Assembly (NCBI GenBank): GCA_035693785.1
Contig: DASSFZ010000180.1
Location: 1 to 10,722 of the forward strand
From: DASSFZ01 sp035693785
Lineage (GTDB): Bacteria > Chloroflexota > Anaerolineae > Fen-1058
Direction: 5' to 3'
DNA length: 10,722 nucleotides
The translations under genes and the position numbers were made by a program. The notes beneath the pieces are model-generated. The model saw nothing but the letters and a program-made list of their open reading frames with translations. It did not search any database and had not been told where the DNA came from. Of the stretch, positions 1-5,422 are shown piece by piece; position 1 is the stretch's first letter; every line of letters begins with the position of its first letter.

Positions 1-152
1 TCAGGCGCGTAGACAATAGAAACTTCGATTGCATTGGCCGGTCGATCGACGACCGGCGTGCCTTCGACCAGACCACCGCCATCGCAGGCGGCCGCGAATA
101 TCGCCAACGTCAGAATCACTACCAGGAGCCGACTCACGAGCATATATCTCAT
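1..152 (-). CDS. Lipoprotein N-terminus (partial, probably solute-binding/VWA type)
   Basis: The gene starts with ATG at 152 and runs off the left edge, leaving 50 codons. GGAGG at 159-163 is a strong ribosome binding site 6 nt upstream of the ATG. The protein opens with a short basic part (MRYMLVSR), then a hydrophobic stretch ending in a Cys near residue 27 (context FAAAC) followed by DGGG. This is a type II (lipoprotein) signal with a slightly atypical lipobox, Ala rather than Leu at -3. Around residue 43 the mature part starts a beta-strand-like segment, IEVSIVYAP, resembling the first strand of periplasmic solute-binding domains. It lies 54 nt downstream of the solute-binding-like gene on the same strand and probably shares its transcript. 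In Chloroflexota such pairs often include a lipoprotein with a solute-binding plus von Willebrand A domain; that identity is inference because the diagnostic part is outside the window. Confidence 0.75.
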   Translation of the reverse strand, partial: MRYMLVSRLLVVILTLAIFAAACDGGGLVEGTPVVDRPANAIEVSIVYAP

Positions 153-206
153 CGTACACCTCCTTAACGGCATGGGGATGCCGCCTTACGGTCTTCGGAT
201 AGGCTC

Positions 207-1409
207 TTAGCGGCCGGCGGCGCGCTCAGCCCAGCGCAATGCGGCCAGCACGGCGTCGGCGCTGGCCTGGGCGCTCGCTGTCGGCGGCCGGCCCGATTCG
301 AATCCGAGAGAAGCCCACGGGGCGAAGAGGCTGCCTTCGGCGTTGGCAACATTCCCCGACGCGGGTCGAAGTCCGAATGCCTCGGCGCGGCGCTGCTGTG
401 CATCTTGCAGAAGGACATCTCGGAACAGACGGGCGGCGTCCCGGCGCGAGGAATCTTCCGCAGCGCCTGCCCTGAGCGAAGCCGAAGGGTCGCCACCCGG
501 GCCGCTCCACACGCCGAACGGGAAGTCGAATATCACCGCCGTGGGCGCATACCGAAAGGCGGGCGTCTGCCAGTTGCCCATTCCCTCCGCCGCGCTCAGC
601 CACTCGGCTTCGAGAAGCTGTCCGGCGTCGCCGGCCGATGCGCCGCGCACGGCGAGCGCCTTGCCCGGCTCGGACCCGAGATTGGCAAAGTTCGGAACGG
701 CATCGACCAGGTCCTGCGCCCACTGCTGAAAACGCGCGTCGTTCACATCGGCTGCCGTGAGGCTCGTCTTACCGTGATATTCCGCCGCTGCAGCCAGGAG
801 TGCCGCCAGCGCCTCACTACTCTTGCTCGGGTCAGCTAAGACCAGCTTGAAGAAACCCCACTCCGGCTGCCCACCCAGGCTCGACCAGCCACTCCGCGCG
901 ATTGCCGCCTCGTGTATTGCCTTCCACGTCAATCCGCCGAAGTTGCTATCCAGCGCAGCGATCCGATCGGCGAATCCCCCCCACATCATCACCGACTGCG
1001 CGACCGATCTCTCGGCGGTGAATGCGTTGCTGATGCCCGACTGCCTGGCCGCCAGGTTGACCAGGTCGAGCGTGAAAGCTCCCTCTGCGATCCAGGCTGT
1101 CGGCGCAGGATTCAAACTCGCCGAGCTGACCTGTGCGTGGAGGCTCAGCCCATCTCGCTCGACGACGTATATCACGATCGGGCGGTGATTGAGGCGGCGG
1201 CCCTCGGCATTGAATCGCTCCGCCGCTTCCGAAACCCAGTCAAACGCCTGCGGGGCGACGAACAGTTGAACGTCGAGCGGGGAGGTATCGACGCCGGGAA
1301 GCGGAACGTTGAATACGTTGGTTGCCAGCCACAGCAAAAGCGCCGCGACGACGCCGGCGACGACGATGGCGACGAAGCGCATCCCTTTACGGGTCAAATA
1401 TCCTGTCAT
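207..1409 (-). CDS. Membrane-anchored extracellular solute-binding-like protein
   Basis: This 400-residue protein has a short basic N-terminus (TRKGMR), one hydrophobic segment at about residues 12-31, and a large extracytoplasmic domain. The domain begins with a beta strand (VQLFVAP) followed by FDWVSEAAERFN, the usual opening of type 2 periplasmic-binding folds. Later segments (PTAWIAEGAF, a GLTWKAIHEAA helix, APTAVIFDFPFGVW near residue 300) fit the same fold. The ligand is unknown. I chose ATG 1409 because AGGA precedes it at a fair distance and because the promoter at 1454-1482 puts the transcript start at about 1447. An in-frame GTG at 1448 would add 13 residues and would need a leaderless start. 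Residues about 307-316 (PSASLRAG context) are encoded by an interspersed DNA repeat at 471-490 and look like an inserted loop. The lipoprotein gene follows 54 nt downstream, and the two may work as a complex at the membrane. Confidence 0.75.
   Translation of the reverse strand: MTGYLTRKGMRFVAIVVAGVVAALLLWLATNVFNVPLPGVDTSPLDVQLFVAPQAFDWVSEAAERFNAEGRRLNHRPIVIYVVERDGLSLHAQVSSASLNPAPTAWIAEGAFTLDLVNLAARQSGISNAFTAERSVAQSVMMWGGFADRIAALDSNFGGLTWKAIHEAAIARSGWSSLGGQPEWGFFKLVLADPSKSSEALAALLAAAAEYHGKTSLTAADVNDARFQQWAQDLVDAVPNFANLGSEPGKALAVRGASAGDAGQLLEAEWLSAAEGMGNWQTPAFRYAPTAVIFDFPFGVWSGPGGDPSASLRAGAAEDSSRRDAARLFRDVLLQDAQQRRAEAFGLRPASGNVANAEGSLFAPWASLGFESGRPPTASAQASADAVLAALRWAERAAGR
471..490. repeat. Interspersed repeat copy inside the solute-binding gene
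   Basis: The 20-base unit CCTGAGCGAAGCCGAAGGGT matches, from memory, a short repeat scattered through many Chloroflexota genomes, in which CCTGAGCGAAG and CGAAGGG are the constant parts. Here it is read in frame on the minus strand and yields the low-complexity peptide PSASLRAG. Only one copy is visible in the window, so its status as a repeat rests on recognition, not on internal duplication. Confidence 0.5.
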
Positions 1410-1434
1410 TTGCGCATCCTGTTTACCGGTGGGC

Positions 1435-1455
1435 CACTCACAAGTCACGCATCAG
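1435..1455 (-). repeat. 7-bp-period repeat remnant in leader
   Basis: Read on the minus strand this is three heptamers related to GTGATGC: CTGATGC, GTGACTT and GTGAGTG. The first overlaps the -10 box of the promoter by two bases. It belongs to the same family as the clearer arrays at 8288-8315, 9260-9308 and 10191-10218; the match here is degenerate. Confidence 0.4.
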
Positions 1456-1482
1456 AATAGCATACCGGCCGGGCGCAGTCAA
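1454..1482 (-). promoter_or_regulatory. Sigma-70-type promoter of the solute-binding gene
   Basis: On the minus strand, TTGACT (1477-1482) is followed after exactly 17 bp by TATTCT (1454-1459), with TG one base upstream of the -10 (extended -10). The start point would be near 1447. That leaves a leader of about 38 nt before ATG 1409, whose AGGA provides the ribosome site. Confidence 0.7.
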
Positions 1483-1551
1483 TCACATTGGGCCGACAAG
1501 CGCCTGACAGCAAGGCGCGGGGGAACGCAAAAACACCGCGTGAGGCGGCTC

Positions 1552-2118
1552 TTATCCCAAGTGTTCAGCACGCGCTTCCTCGGGTGATTCCGCCTCAGGC
1601 GGCGGAAGCCGCCAGATTCTGTCGGGGCCGCTGACACGGTCGATAAAGAGGATGCCGTCGAGGTGATCGACCTCGTGCTGGAAGATGCGCGCGAGCCAAC
1701 CGCGCGCACGGAGCTTGAATTTGCCGCCGGCGCGGTTCAGCCCTTTGACCTCTACTTCTGCGTGCCGCACGACGCTGCCCGCCCAACCGGGGATGCTCAA
1801 ACAGCCCTCCACGCCTTCGACCATTTCCTCCGAGCGGCGCGTAATCTCCGGGTTGACGACGGCATACAGCCTCTTCTTAACCGGTTTGGGCGCCTGCCCG
1901 TCCGGCGTCTCCTTTTCTTCTTCTTCCGCATACTCGACGACGATGACGCGCTGGCTCACGCCGACCTGCGGCGCGGCCAGCCCGACGCCCGGCGCGTCGC
2001 GCATGGTCTCGGCCATGTCGTCGATCAGGCGTCGAATCTCGGGCGTGATCTTGTCGACCTTTTTGGCCTTCTTGCGCAGGACGGGGTGATCGACGACGAC
2101 GATTTCACGAACGGCCAT
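1552..2118 (-). CDS. def: Peptide deformylase
   Basis: This enzyme removes the formyl group from the N-terminal formyl-methionine of nascent proteins at the ribosome, using a bound metal ion (Fe2+ or Zn2+). All three family motifs are present in 188 residues: G44-V-G-L-A-A-P-Q51, E104-G-C-L-S108 with metal ligand Cys106, and H148-E-V-D-H152 with the two His ligands and catalytic Glu149. An acidic/Lys-rich loop at about residues 62-82 (EEEEKE onward) is a modest insertion. ATG 2118 is preferred because GAGAGG lies just upstream of it; ATG 2130 adds only MRGT and has no ribosome site. The usual partner fmt is not adjacent. The gene lies 35 nt behind the cyclic-nucleotide/PH-domain gene and may be cotranscribed with it. 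Confidence 0.95.
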   Translation of the reverse strand: MAVREIVVVDHPVLRKKAKKVDKITPEIRRLIDDMAETMRDAPGVGLAAPQVGVSQRVIVVEYAEEEEKETPDGQAPKPVKKRLYAVVNPEITRRSEEMVEGVEGCLSIPGWAGSVVRHAEVEVKGLNRAGGKFKLRARGWLARIFQHEVDHLDGILFIDRVSGPDRIWRLPPPEAESPEEARAEHLG

Positions 2119-2129
2119 GGTTCCTCTCA

Positions 2130-2156
2130 TAGGGGCAGGGGCAAGCCCGGCCCCTA
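2130..2156. repeat. GC-rich hairpin element between two genes, overlapping a stop codon
   Basis: TAGGGGC (2130-2136) pairs with GCCCCTA (2150-2156), and inside it GGGC (2139-2142) pairs with GCCC (2145-2148) around AA. The TAG stop of the upstream membrane protein (2154-2156) and the alternative first ATG of def both lie in it. No T-run follows on either strand, so it is not a canonical intrinsic terminator. The form resembles short GTAGGGGC-type palindromic intergenic repeats I associate with Chloroflexota. It could stabilise mRNA or tune readthrough into def. Confidence 0.55.
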
Positions 2157-3860
2157 CGACTCGCCGGACTCGGGACGGCTCGCCGGCGCCGTGTACCCGG
2201 ATTTGATCTGATCGTACGTGGCAAACCAGTCGCTCAGCTCGGTGCGACGAGTGCGCGCCTCTTCCTCCGCCTGGCGGCGCTTGAACTGATCGACACGCTT
2301 GCTCACTTCAGTCTGCACACCGCTGGGATTCCGCATATTCAAAAATCGAAACTCGCCACTCACGCCCGCCACGCGAACGATTACGTCACCGTAGCCTAGA
2401 AACCGAGCGCTCGGCGATGGGATGACAACTTCGGTCGTCTGTATCCGATCCAGTCCCGCTTCCTTGCGCGTTTCTTGCAGCAGAAATGGTACGCGCCGAA
2501 TGTCGATGATCCGGCTGCTGGTCAAGATATAGAGATCATTTCGCCAGTCCTCAAACAACCATAGCGCCCACGCAGCGAACACCACCATCAACACCGCCCA
2601 TACGATCCAAGCCTCATCGGGTAGAGCGCCGATGAGAGGTCCGCGATTCCACCAGATGAGGGTGACGGCAACTATGAAAAGGAGGCCGGCGAGCGGGTAC
2701 TTACTGCTACGGAGCAGCACGATCCAGTGCTTACGGTAGATCACCGAGTCGCCGACAACCTCGCGTGACGGGGGGAAAAAGTAGCGAACGATCCCCAGCG
2801 CGATAGCCCATAAGGGCAGTCTGTGAGGCGCTTCCTGCGCTGGAACTGCGATGGGCACCGTCGGGGCTTCCTTTTGCCCGACACGATGCTCAAGCTCGTC
2901 GCGGATCCTTTTGCGGGCGGTGGCTCGTGTGCGCGCACGCACGCGCTCGAGCTCGCGGAAAATCAAGTCCTTCACCTCTTCCGGCTGCGGCACGTCTTTC
3001 ATAGCCACGCTGCCGGCGAATGTTTCTACCGTCAGGTCGCCAAAGTCGAGCAGGGCAGCTACGAAGGAGGTACGGGCGAATTGCACGTCCTGCACGGCCG
3101 AGAGTGGTGCTTCCTCACGCCTTTGGCGAATGATGGGTACCTTCTCCTCATGCACGAGCCGTCTGTCGGTCAGCACGTAGAAATCGTTGCGCCAGTCGAC
3201 GATGACGAAAGCGGCGACCGGGAGTGGCACCAATATCGCCAATATCCAGAAAACGGCCGACAAAGCAGGCACCGCCGCACTGAGTAAAGAAGCCACCAGC
3301 ACCGCCCCGACTAACAGCGCGGATGGCACCAGCATTGACCGAGCGAGCGACCAGGGATGCTTGCGGATAAAGATCACCACCGCTTCGCCTTCAGCCTGCC
3401 AACCAAAATGCGGCGCATACACCCTGCGCGCATTTTCCGGCGTAGGCGTGAGATGACCGCGCAGGCCAGGCATGCCGGCCATCAGTCGATTGAGGGCCTC
3501 GCGCTCGACCTCCAATACGGCCGTTTCAGCGACGACCAGGGCTGTCACATCGCGCACATCACCCAGCAGCAGCGCCGCTTCGCCCAGCCACCCCTTTGGA
3601 CCTGGCTCGCGATACTCTATAAAGGACTCCACGCCCTGCGGATCGATGTGGAACAGCGCCACCCGGCCGGATAGGATCACAAACATCACCTTGTCGTCGT
3701 CGCCCTGGCGATACAGATACTGGCCAGGTTGAAATGTCGCCGACACAGTGATACCCGCCAGCGCACGCAGCTCATCATCGCGCAGTTTAGAGAACAGCGG
3801 CACTCCTCGTAGCATCTGCATTAGATGCTGGATTGGGTCGTCATTCACGACTGCAGACAT
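2154..3860 (-). CDS. Cyclic-nucleotide-binding domain fused to duplicated membrane/PH-like modules
   Basis: This 568-residue membrane protein has a clear modular plan. Residues about 15-135 form a cyclic-nucleotide-binding (CRP-like) domain, with the phosphate-cassette region GEAALLLG and Arg103 (R-D-V-T-A) roughly as in canonical binders. Two similar modules follow. Module 1 has a hydrophobic hairpin at about 175-222 and then WRNDFYVLTDRR (223-234). Module 2 has a hairpin at about 388-437 and then WRNDLYILTSSR (439-450). Each module continues into a bacterial PH-like (bPH_2/YdbT-like) beta domain. A basic, Arg-rich helix (302-330) joins them, and the tail (521-540) is charged and probably coiled-coil. 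The function is unknown; I infer a membrane sensor or scaffold responding to a nucleotide. I chose ATG 3860 because the promoter -10 box at 3870-3875 lies between it and the longer ATG at 3905, which would otherwise sit upstream of the transcript. Confidence 0.85.
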   Translation of the reverse strand: MSAVVNDDPIQHLMQMLRGVPLFSKLRDDELRALAGITVSATFQPGQYLYRQGDDDKVMFVILSGRVALFHIDPQGVESFIEYREPGPKGWLGEAALLLGDVRDVTALVVAETAVLEVEREALNRLMAGMPGLRGHLTPTPENARRVYAPHFGWQAEGEAVVIFIRKHPWSLARSMLVPSALLVGAVLVASLLSAAVPALSAVFWILAILVPLPVAAFVIVDWRNDFYVLTDRRLVHEEKVPIIRQRREEAPLSAVQDVQFARTSFVAALLDFGDLTVETFAGSVAMKDVPQPEEVKDLIFRELERVRARTRATARKRIRDELEHRVGQKEAPTVPIAVPAQEAPHRLPLWAIALGIVRYFFPPSREVVGDSVIYRKHWIVLLRSSKYPLAGLLFIVAVTLIWWNRGPLIGALPDEAWIVWAVLMVVFAAWALWLFEDWRNDLYILTSSRIIDIRRVPFLLQETRKEAGLDRIQTTEVVIPSPSARFLGYGDVIVRVAGVSGEFRFLNMRNPSGVQTEVSKRVDQFKRRQAEEEARTRRTELSDWFATYDQIKSGYTAPASRPESGES

Positions 3861-3869
3861 ACGTGCAAA

Positions 3870-3897
3870 ATTGTAGCACAGGTTTCGTCTCGCCCAA
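3870..3897 (-). promoter_or_regulatory. Promoter of the cNMP/PH-domain gene, probably leaderless transcript
   Basis: On the minus strand TTGGGC (3892-3897) is followed after 16 bp by TACAAT (3870-3875), with an extended TG (TGCTACAAT). The expected start point, about 3863, is only a few bases from ATG 3860, and no ribosome binding site precedes that ATG. This suggests a leaderless or near-leaderless mRNA. Confidence 0.55.
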
Positions 3898-3904
3898 AGT
3901 CGCA

Positions 3905-3933
3905 TTGACAGACGATGCCTGCACGCTTATACT
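3905..3933 (+). promoter_or_regulatory. Consensus sigma-70-type promoter of the UPF0173 gene
   Basis: TTGACA (3905-3910) is followed by a 17-bp spacer and TATACT (3928-3933), which is nearly the ideal housekeeping promoter. The start point would be near 3940. A good ribosome site, GGAAGGTG at 3959-3966, lies just before ATG 3970. Its -35 box stands only 7 bp from the -35 box of the opposite-strand promoter. Confidence 0.8.
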
Positions 3934-3969
3934 CATAGCAATCCGATTCTGTCTTCCTGGAAGGTGAAC

Positions 3970-4665
3970 ATGGATACACAAGTCACTTGGTACGGGCACG
4001 CCGTGATCGGCATCGAGACCAGCGGCAAGCGCCTCTTGTTCGATCCCTATCTGACGGGCAACCCGGCCGCGACGGTGAAGCCTGATGCGCTGAACCCCGA
4101 CTACATCTTGATTTCGCATGGCCACGGCGATCACGTCGGCGACGCGCCCGACATCGCCAAACGCACCGGCGCGATGATCATCAGCAATGATGAGATCTGC
4201 ACATGGTTCGAGACGAAACACGGACACGCGAATGTTCACTCCCAGCACATCGGCGGCGGGTTCGATTATGATTTCGGGAGAGTGAAACTCACGCCGGCCC
4301 TGCACGGCTCGGCGTTACCGGATGGGTCGAACGGAGGCAATCCGGTCGGATTCCTGCTGTATATCCAGGACGGGAAAAAGATCTACAACGCCGCCGATAC
4401 GGGGCTGTTCGGTGACATGAAGCTCATCGGTGAAGAAGGCATCGATCTGGCCCTGCTTCCGATCGGAGATAATTACACGATGGGCCCGGACGATGCCTTG
4501 CGCGCCGTGAAGCTCATCGAGCCTAAGATCGTCATTCCTATCCACTACAATACGTTCGACTTGATTGCGCAGGATGCTCGCGCATGGGCTGAGCGCGTCC
4601 AAAAAGCAGCGCAAGATAGGACCCAGGTCGTCATCCTTTCACCTGGGGAGTCGTTTTCTCTTTAG
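3970..4665 (+). CDS. UPF0173-family metal-dependent hydrolase (metallo-beta-lactamase fold)
   Basis: The 231-residue protein has the family's usual length, and the metallo-beta-lactamase signature is complete. It contains W-Y-G-H near the start, the HxHxDH motif H50-G-H52-G-D54-H55, H112 (ALHGSALPDG), D143 (AADTGLFGDM) and H192 (IPIHYNTF). These residues should hold two metal ions. The LLPIGDNYTMGPDDA segment at about 162-176 is typical of UPF0173 (YtkL-like) proteins. The natural substrate is not established for this family. Expected location is the cytoplasm, as there is no signal peptide. ATG 3970 is favoured over GTG 3964 by the spacing from GGAAGGTG. The end of the gene contains a perfect 7-bp dyad, and a small unknown gene follows 43 nt later. 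Confidence 0.92.
   Translation: MDTQVTWYGHAVIGIETSGKRLLFDPYLTGNPAATVKPDALNPDYILISHGHGDHVGDAPDIAKRTGAMIISNDEICTWFETKHGHANVHSQHIGGGFDYDFGRVKLTPALHGSALPDGSNGGNPVGFLLYIQDGKKIYNAADTGLFGDMKLIGEEGIDLALLPIGDNYTMGPDDALRAVKLIEPKIVIPIHYNTFDLIAQDARAWAERVQKAAQDRTQVVILSPGESFSL
4622..4647 (+). terminator. Possible weak terminator overlapping the 3' end of the UPF0173 gene
   Basis: CCCAGGT (4622-4628) and ACCTGGG (4641-4647) form a perfect 7-bp stem with a 12-nt loop. It is followed after 6 nt by TTTTCTCTTT. The hairpin lies wholly within the last codons of the gene. The delayed, interrupted T-run makes it a poor terminator at best; some readthrough to the small gene at 4709 is expected. Confidence 0.3.
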
Positions 4666-4708
4666 GCCGGTGCATGCCATGCCGACTCATTACACCTCGG
4701 AGCGACGT

Positions 4709-4939
4709 ATGGCCGCACATTCCGAAGGCGGGACCGTCGTTTATCTGCAATGGACTCCGGAAGGGGGACTGATTCAGACCAGTGCTCCCTTCACCTCTTT
4801 GGACGAGCTGTTCGAGCTATGCCTGAACAGCGGCTCCAGAGGTCACGTCGAAGAAATATTCATCCGAGGCCAAGACCAGGATGGCTATCTACGACAGGTG
4901 ACCCTCACGTTTCGAGCAGCTTCACGTCCAAGTATCTGA
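4709..4939 (+). CDS. Small unknown protein (76 residues)
   Basis: I do not recognise this protein. ATG 4709 is preferred because GGAG precedes it by 6 nt; an in-frame ATG at 4679 would add ten residues with no clear ribosome site. The protein looks real. It opens with a beta-strand pattern (GTVVYLQWTPEGGLIQTSAP), then an amphipathic helix (SLDELFELCLNSG), then two more strands (VEEIFIRGQ, YLRQVTLTFRAA). This suggests a compact alpha/beta fold. There is no signal peptide or membrane segment. It follows the UPF0173 gene in the same direction and ends exactly where the AT-rich edge of the origin begins. It could be a Chloroflexota-specific family; no function is proposed. Confidence 0.65.
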   Translation: MAAHSEGGTVVYLQWTPEGGLIQTSAPFTSLDELFELCLNSGSRGHVEEIFIRGQDQDGYLRQVTLTFRAASRPSI

Positions 4940-4977
4940 AGAAACTGTATGACATTGTAGATAAAAGGTATTGAATA

Positions 4978-5013
4978 TAGTCATAGTAGTAGGGGACGTG
5001 GATTTGTGGATGG
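4978..5013 (+). promoter_or_regulatory. Putative origin unwinding site: DnaA-trios, GC spacer, weak DnaA boxes
   Basis: In the 5'-to-3' direction there are TAG (4978-4980), TCA, then TAG three times (4984-4992), a GC-rich spacer (GGGACG, 4993-4998), and two tandem GTGGAT cores at 8-bp spacing. The second core lies in TGTGGATGG (5005-5013), 7/9 to the DnaA box complement. The DNA to the left is AT-rich. The order and polarity match the basal unwinding system described in Bacillus subtilis, where TAG-like triplets next to a GC-rich spacer and DnaA boxes guide DnaA onto single strands. The match rests on pattern only. Confidence 0.55.
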
Positions 5014-5025
5014 CGCTTCATTGTG

Positions 5026-5070
5026 CGCTAGATAAGGGTATCCCGAGTGCTGCCACCACCGTATCTAGCG
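5026..5070. repeat. Inverted repeat with 9-bp perfect arms in oriC
   Basis: CGCTAGATA (5026-5034) and TATCTAGCG (5062-5070) are perfect complements separated by 27 bp. No T-run follows, so it is not an evident terminator. It may be a protein-binding dyad within the origin. Confidence 0.5.
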
Positions 5071-5131
5071 ACTTCCTTCCAACTTAAACCATCTCAAGTG
5101 GTGAGTATGATGTGGATACACGAACTGTCAC

Positions 5132-5213
5132 TTATGTCGTTTCGACTCCCTGTCAATATTTTGGACTTCTGTCGCTGTCATACCCCCATATATGGATAGT
5201 CGACATGACATAA
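5132..5213. repeat. Inverted repeat with 15-bp arms in oriC
   Basis: TTATGTCGTTTCGAC (5132-5146) and GTCGACATGACATAA (5199-5213) match at 13 of 15 positions when paired, with 52 bp between them. A perfect 10-bp palindrome, CCATATATGG, lies inside at 5186-5195. The dyad ends 18 bp before the first of the phased DnaA boxes. Confidence 0.5.
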
Positions 5214-5231
5214 AGTTTTCGGGCGCGGGAG

Positions 5232-5281
5232 TTATCCCCAAAGCAACTCGTTTATCCACAGTTATTAGCCACTTATCCACA
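5232..5281 (+). promoter_or_regulatory. DnaA-box cluster, left of dnaA (three phased boxes)
   Basis: There are three boxes in the same direction: TTATCCCCA (5232-5240, 8/9), TTATCCACA (5252-5260, perfect) and TTATCCACA (5273-5281, perfect). Start-to-start distances are 20 and 21 bp, about two helical turns, so all three face the same side of the helix. This is the high-affinity DnaA loading array of the origin. Confidence 0.9.
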
Positions 5282-5326
5282 AATTATTTGCCAACCTTTG
5301 GCGCTTCTGGGTACTGGGCCAAGAGA

Positions 5327-5353
5327 AAACGAGGGCAATAAATACCCTCGTTT
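5327..5353 (-). terminator. Intrinsic terminator of dnaA
   Basis: CCCTCGTTT (5345-5353) and AAACGAGGG (5327-5335) form a perfect 9-bp stem with a 9-nt loop. In the dnaA direction the stem runs straight into TTTTCTCTT. It lies 70 nt past the dnaA stop codon and keeps dnaA transcription out of the DnaA-box array. Confidence 0.8.
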
Positions 5354-5422
5354 CCCCGTTTTGAGCCAACCACCCGTGCTTGGATGCTATCGATTGATCA
5401 GTTATGTTATGTTCAGGGCAGG

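Larger units (their letters stand above)
4935..5326. other. oriC: Chromosomal replication origin (oriC), main part downstream of dnaA
   Basis: This roughly 390-bp gene-free stretch between the small gene and dnaA is clearly more AT-rich than the flanking genes. It contains, from left to right: an AT-rich edge (4940-4980); a TAG-triplet run (4978-4992); two weak GTGGAT boxes (4997-5013); a 9-bp dyad (5026-5070); a reversed near-perfect DnaA box, TGTGGATAC (5111-5119); a 15-bp dyad (5132-5213) around the palindrome CCATATATGG (5186-5195); and three phased DnaA boxes (5232-5281). DnaA assembles here to open the duplex for chromosome replication. No protein gene is evident in it. Confidence 0.85.

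Noticed and set aside
1410..1448. GTG 1448 as the start of the solute-binding protein
   Set aside because: The promoter -10 box ends 6 bp upstream, so this would require a leaderless GTG start. ATG 1409 has a ribosome site and gives a normal signal-anchor N-terminus. It is kept only as an alternative.
3861..3905. Longer start (3905) for the cNMP/PH-domain protein
   Set aside because: The extra 15 residues overlap the -35 and -10 boxes of the gene's own promoter and look unlike protein of the family.
5186..5195. CCATATATGG as a specific regulator site
   Set aside because: It is a perfect palindrome, but a 10-bp AT-centred palindrome in AT-rich origin DNA may be chance; it is noted only within the surrounding dyad.
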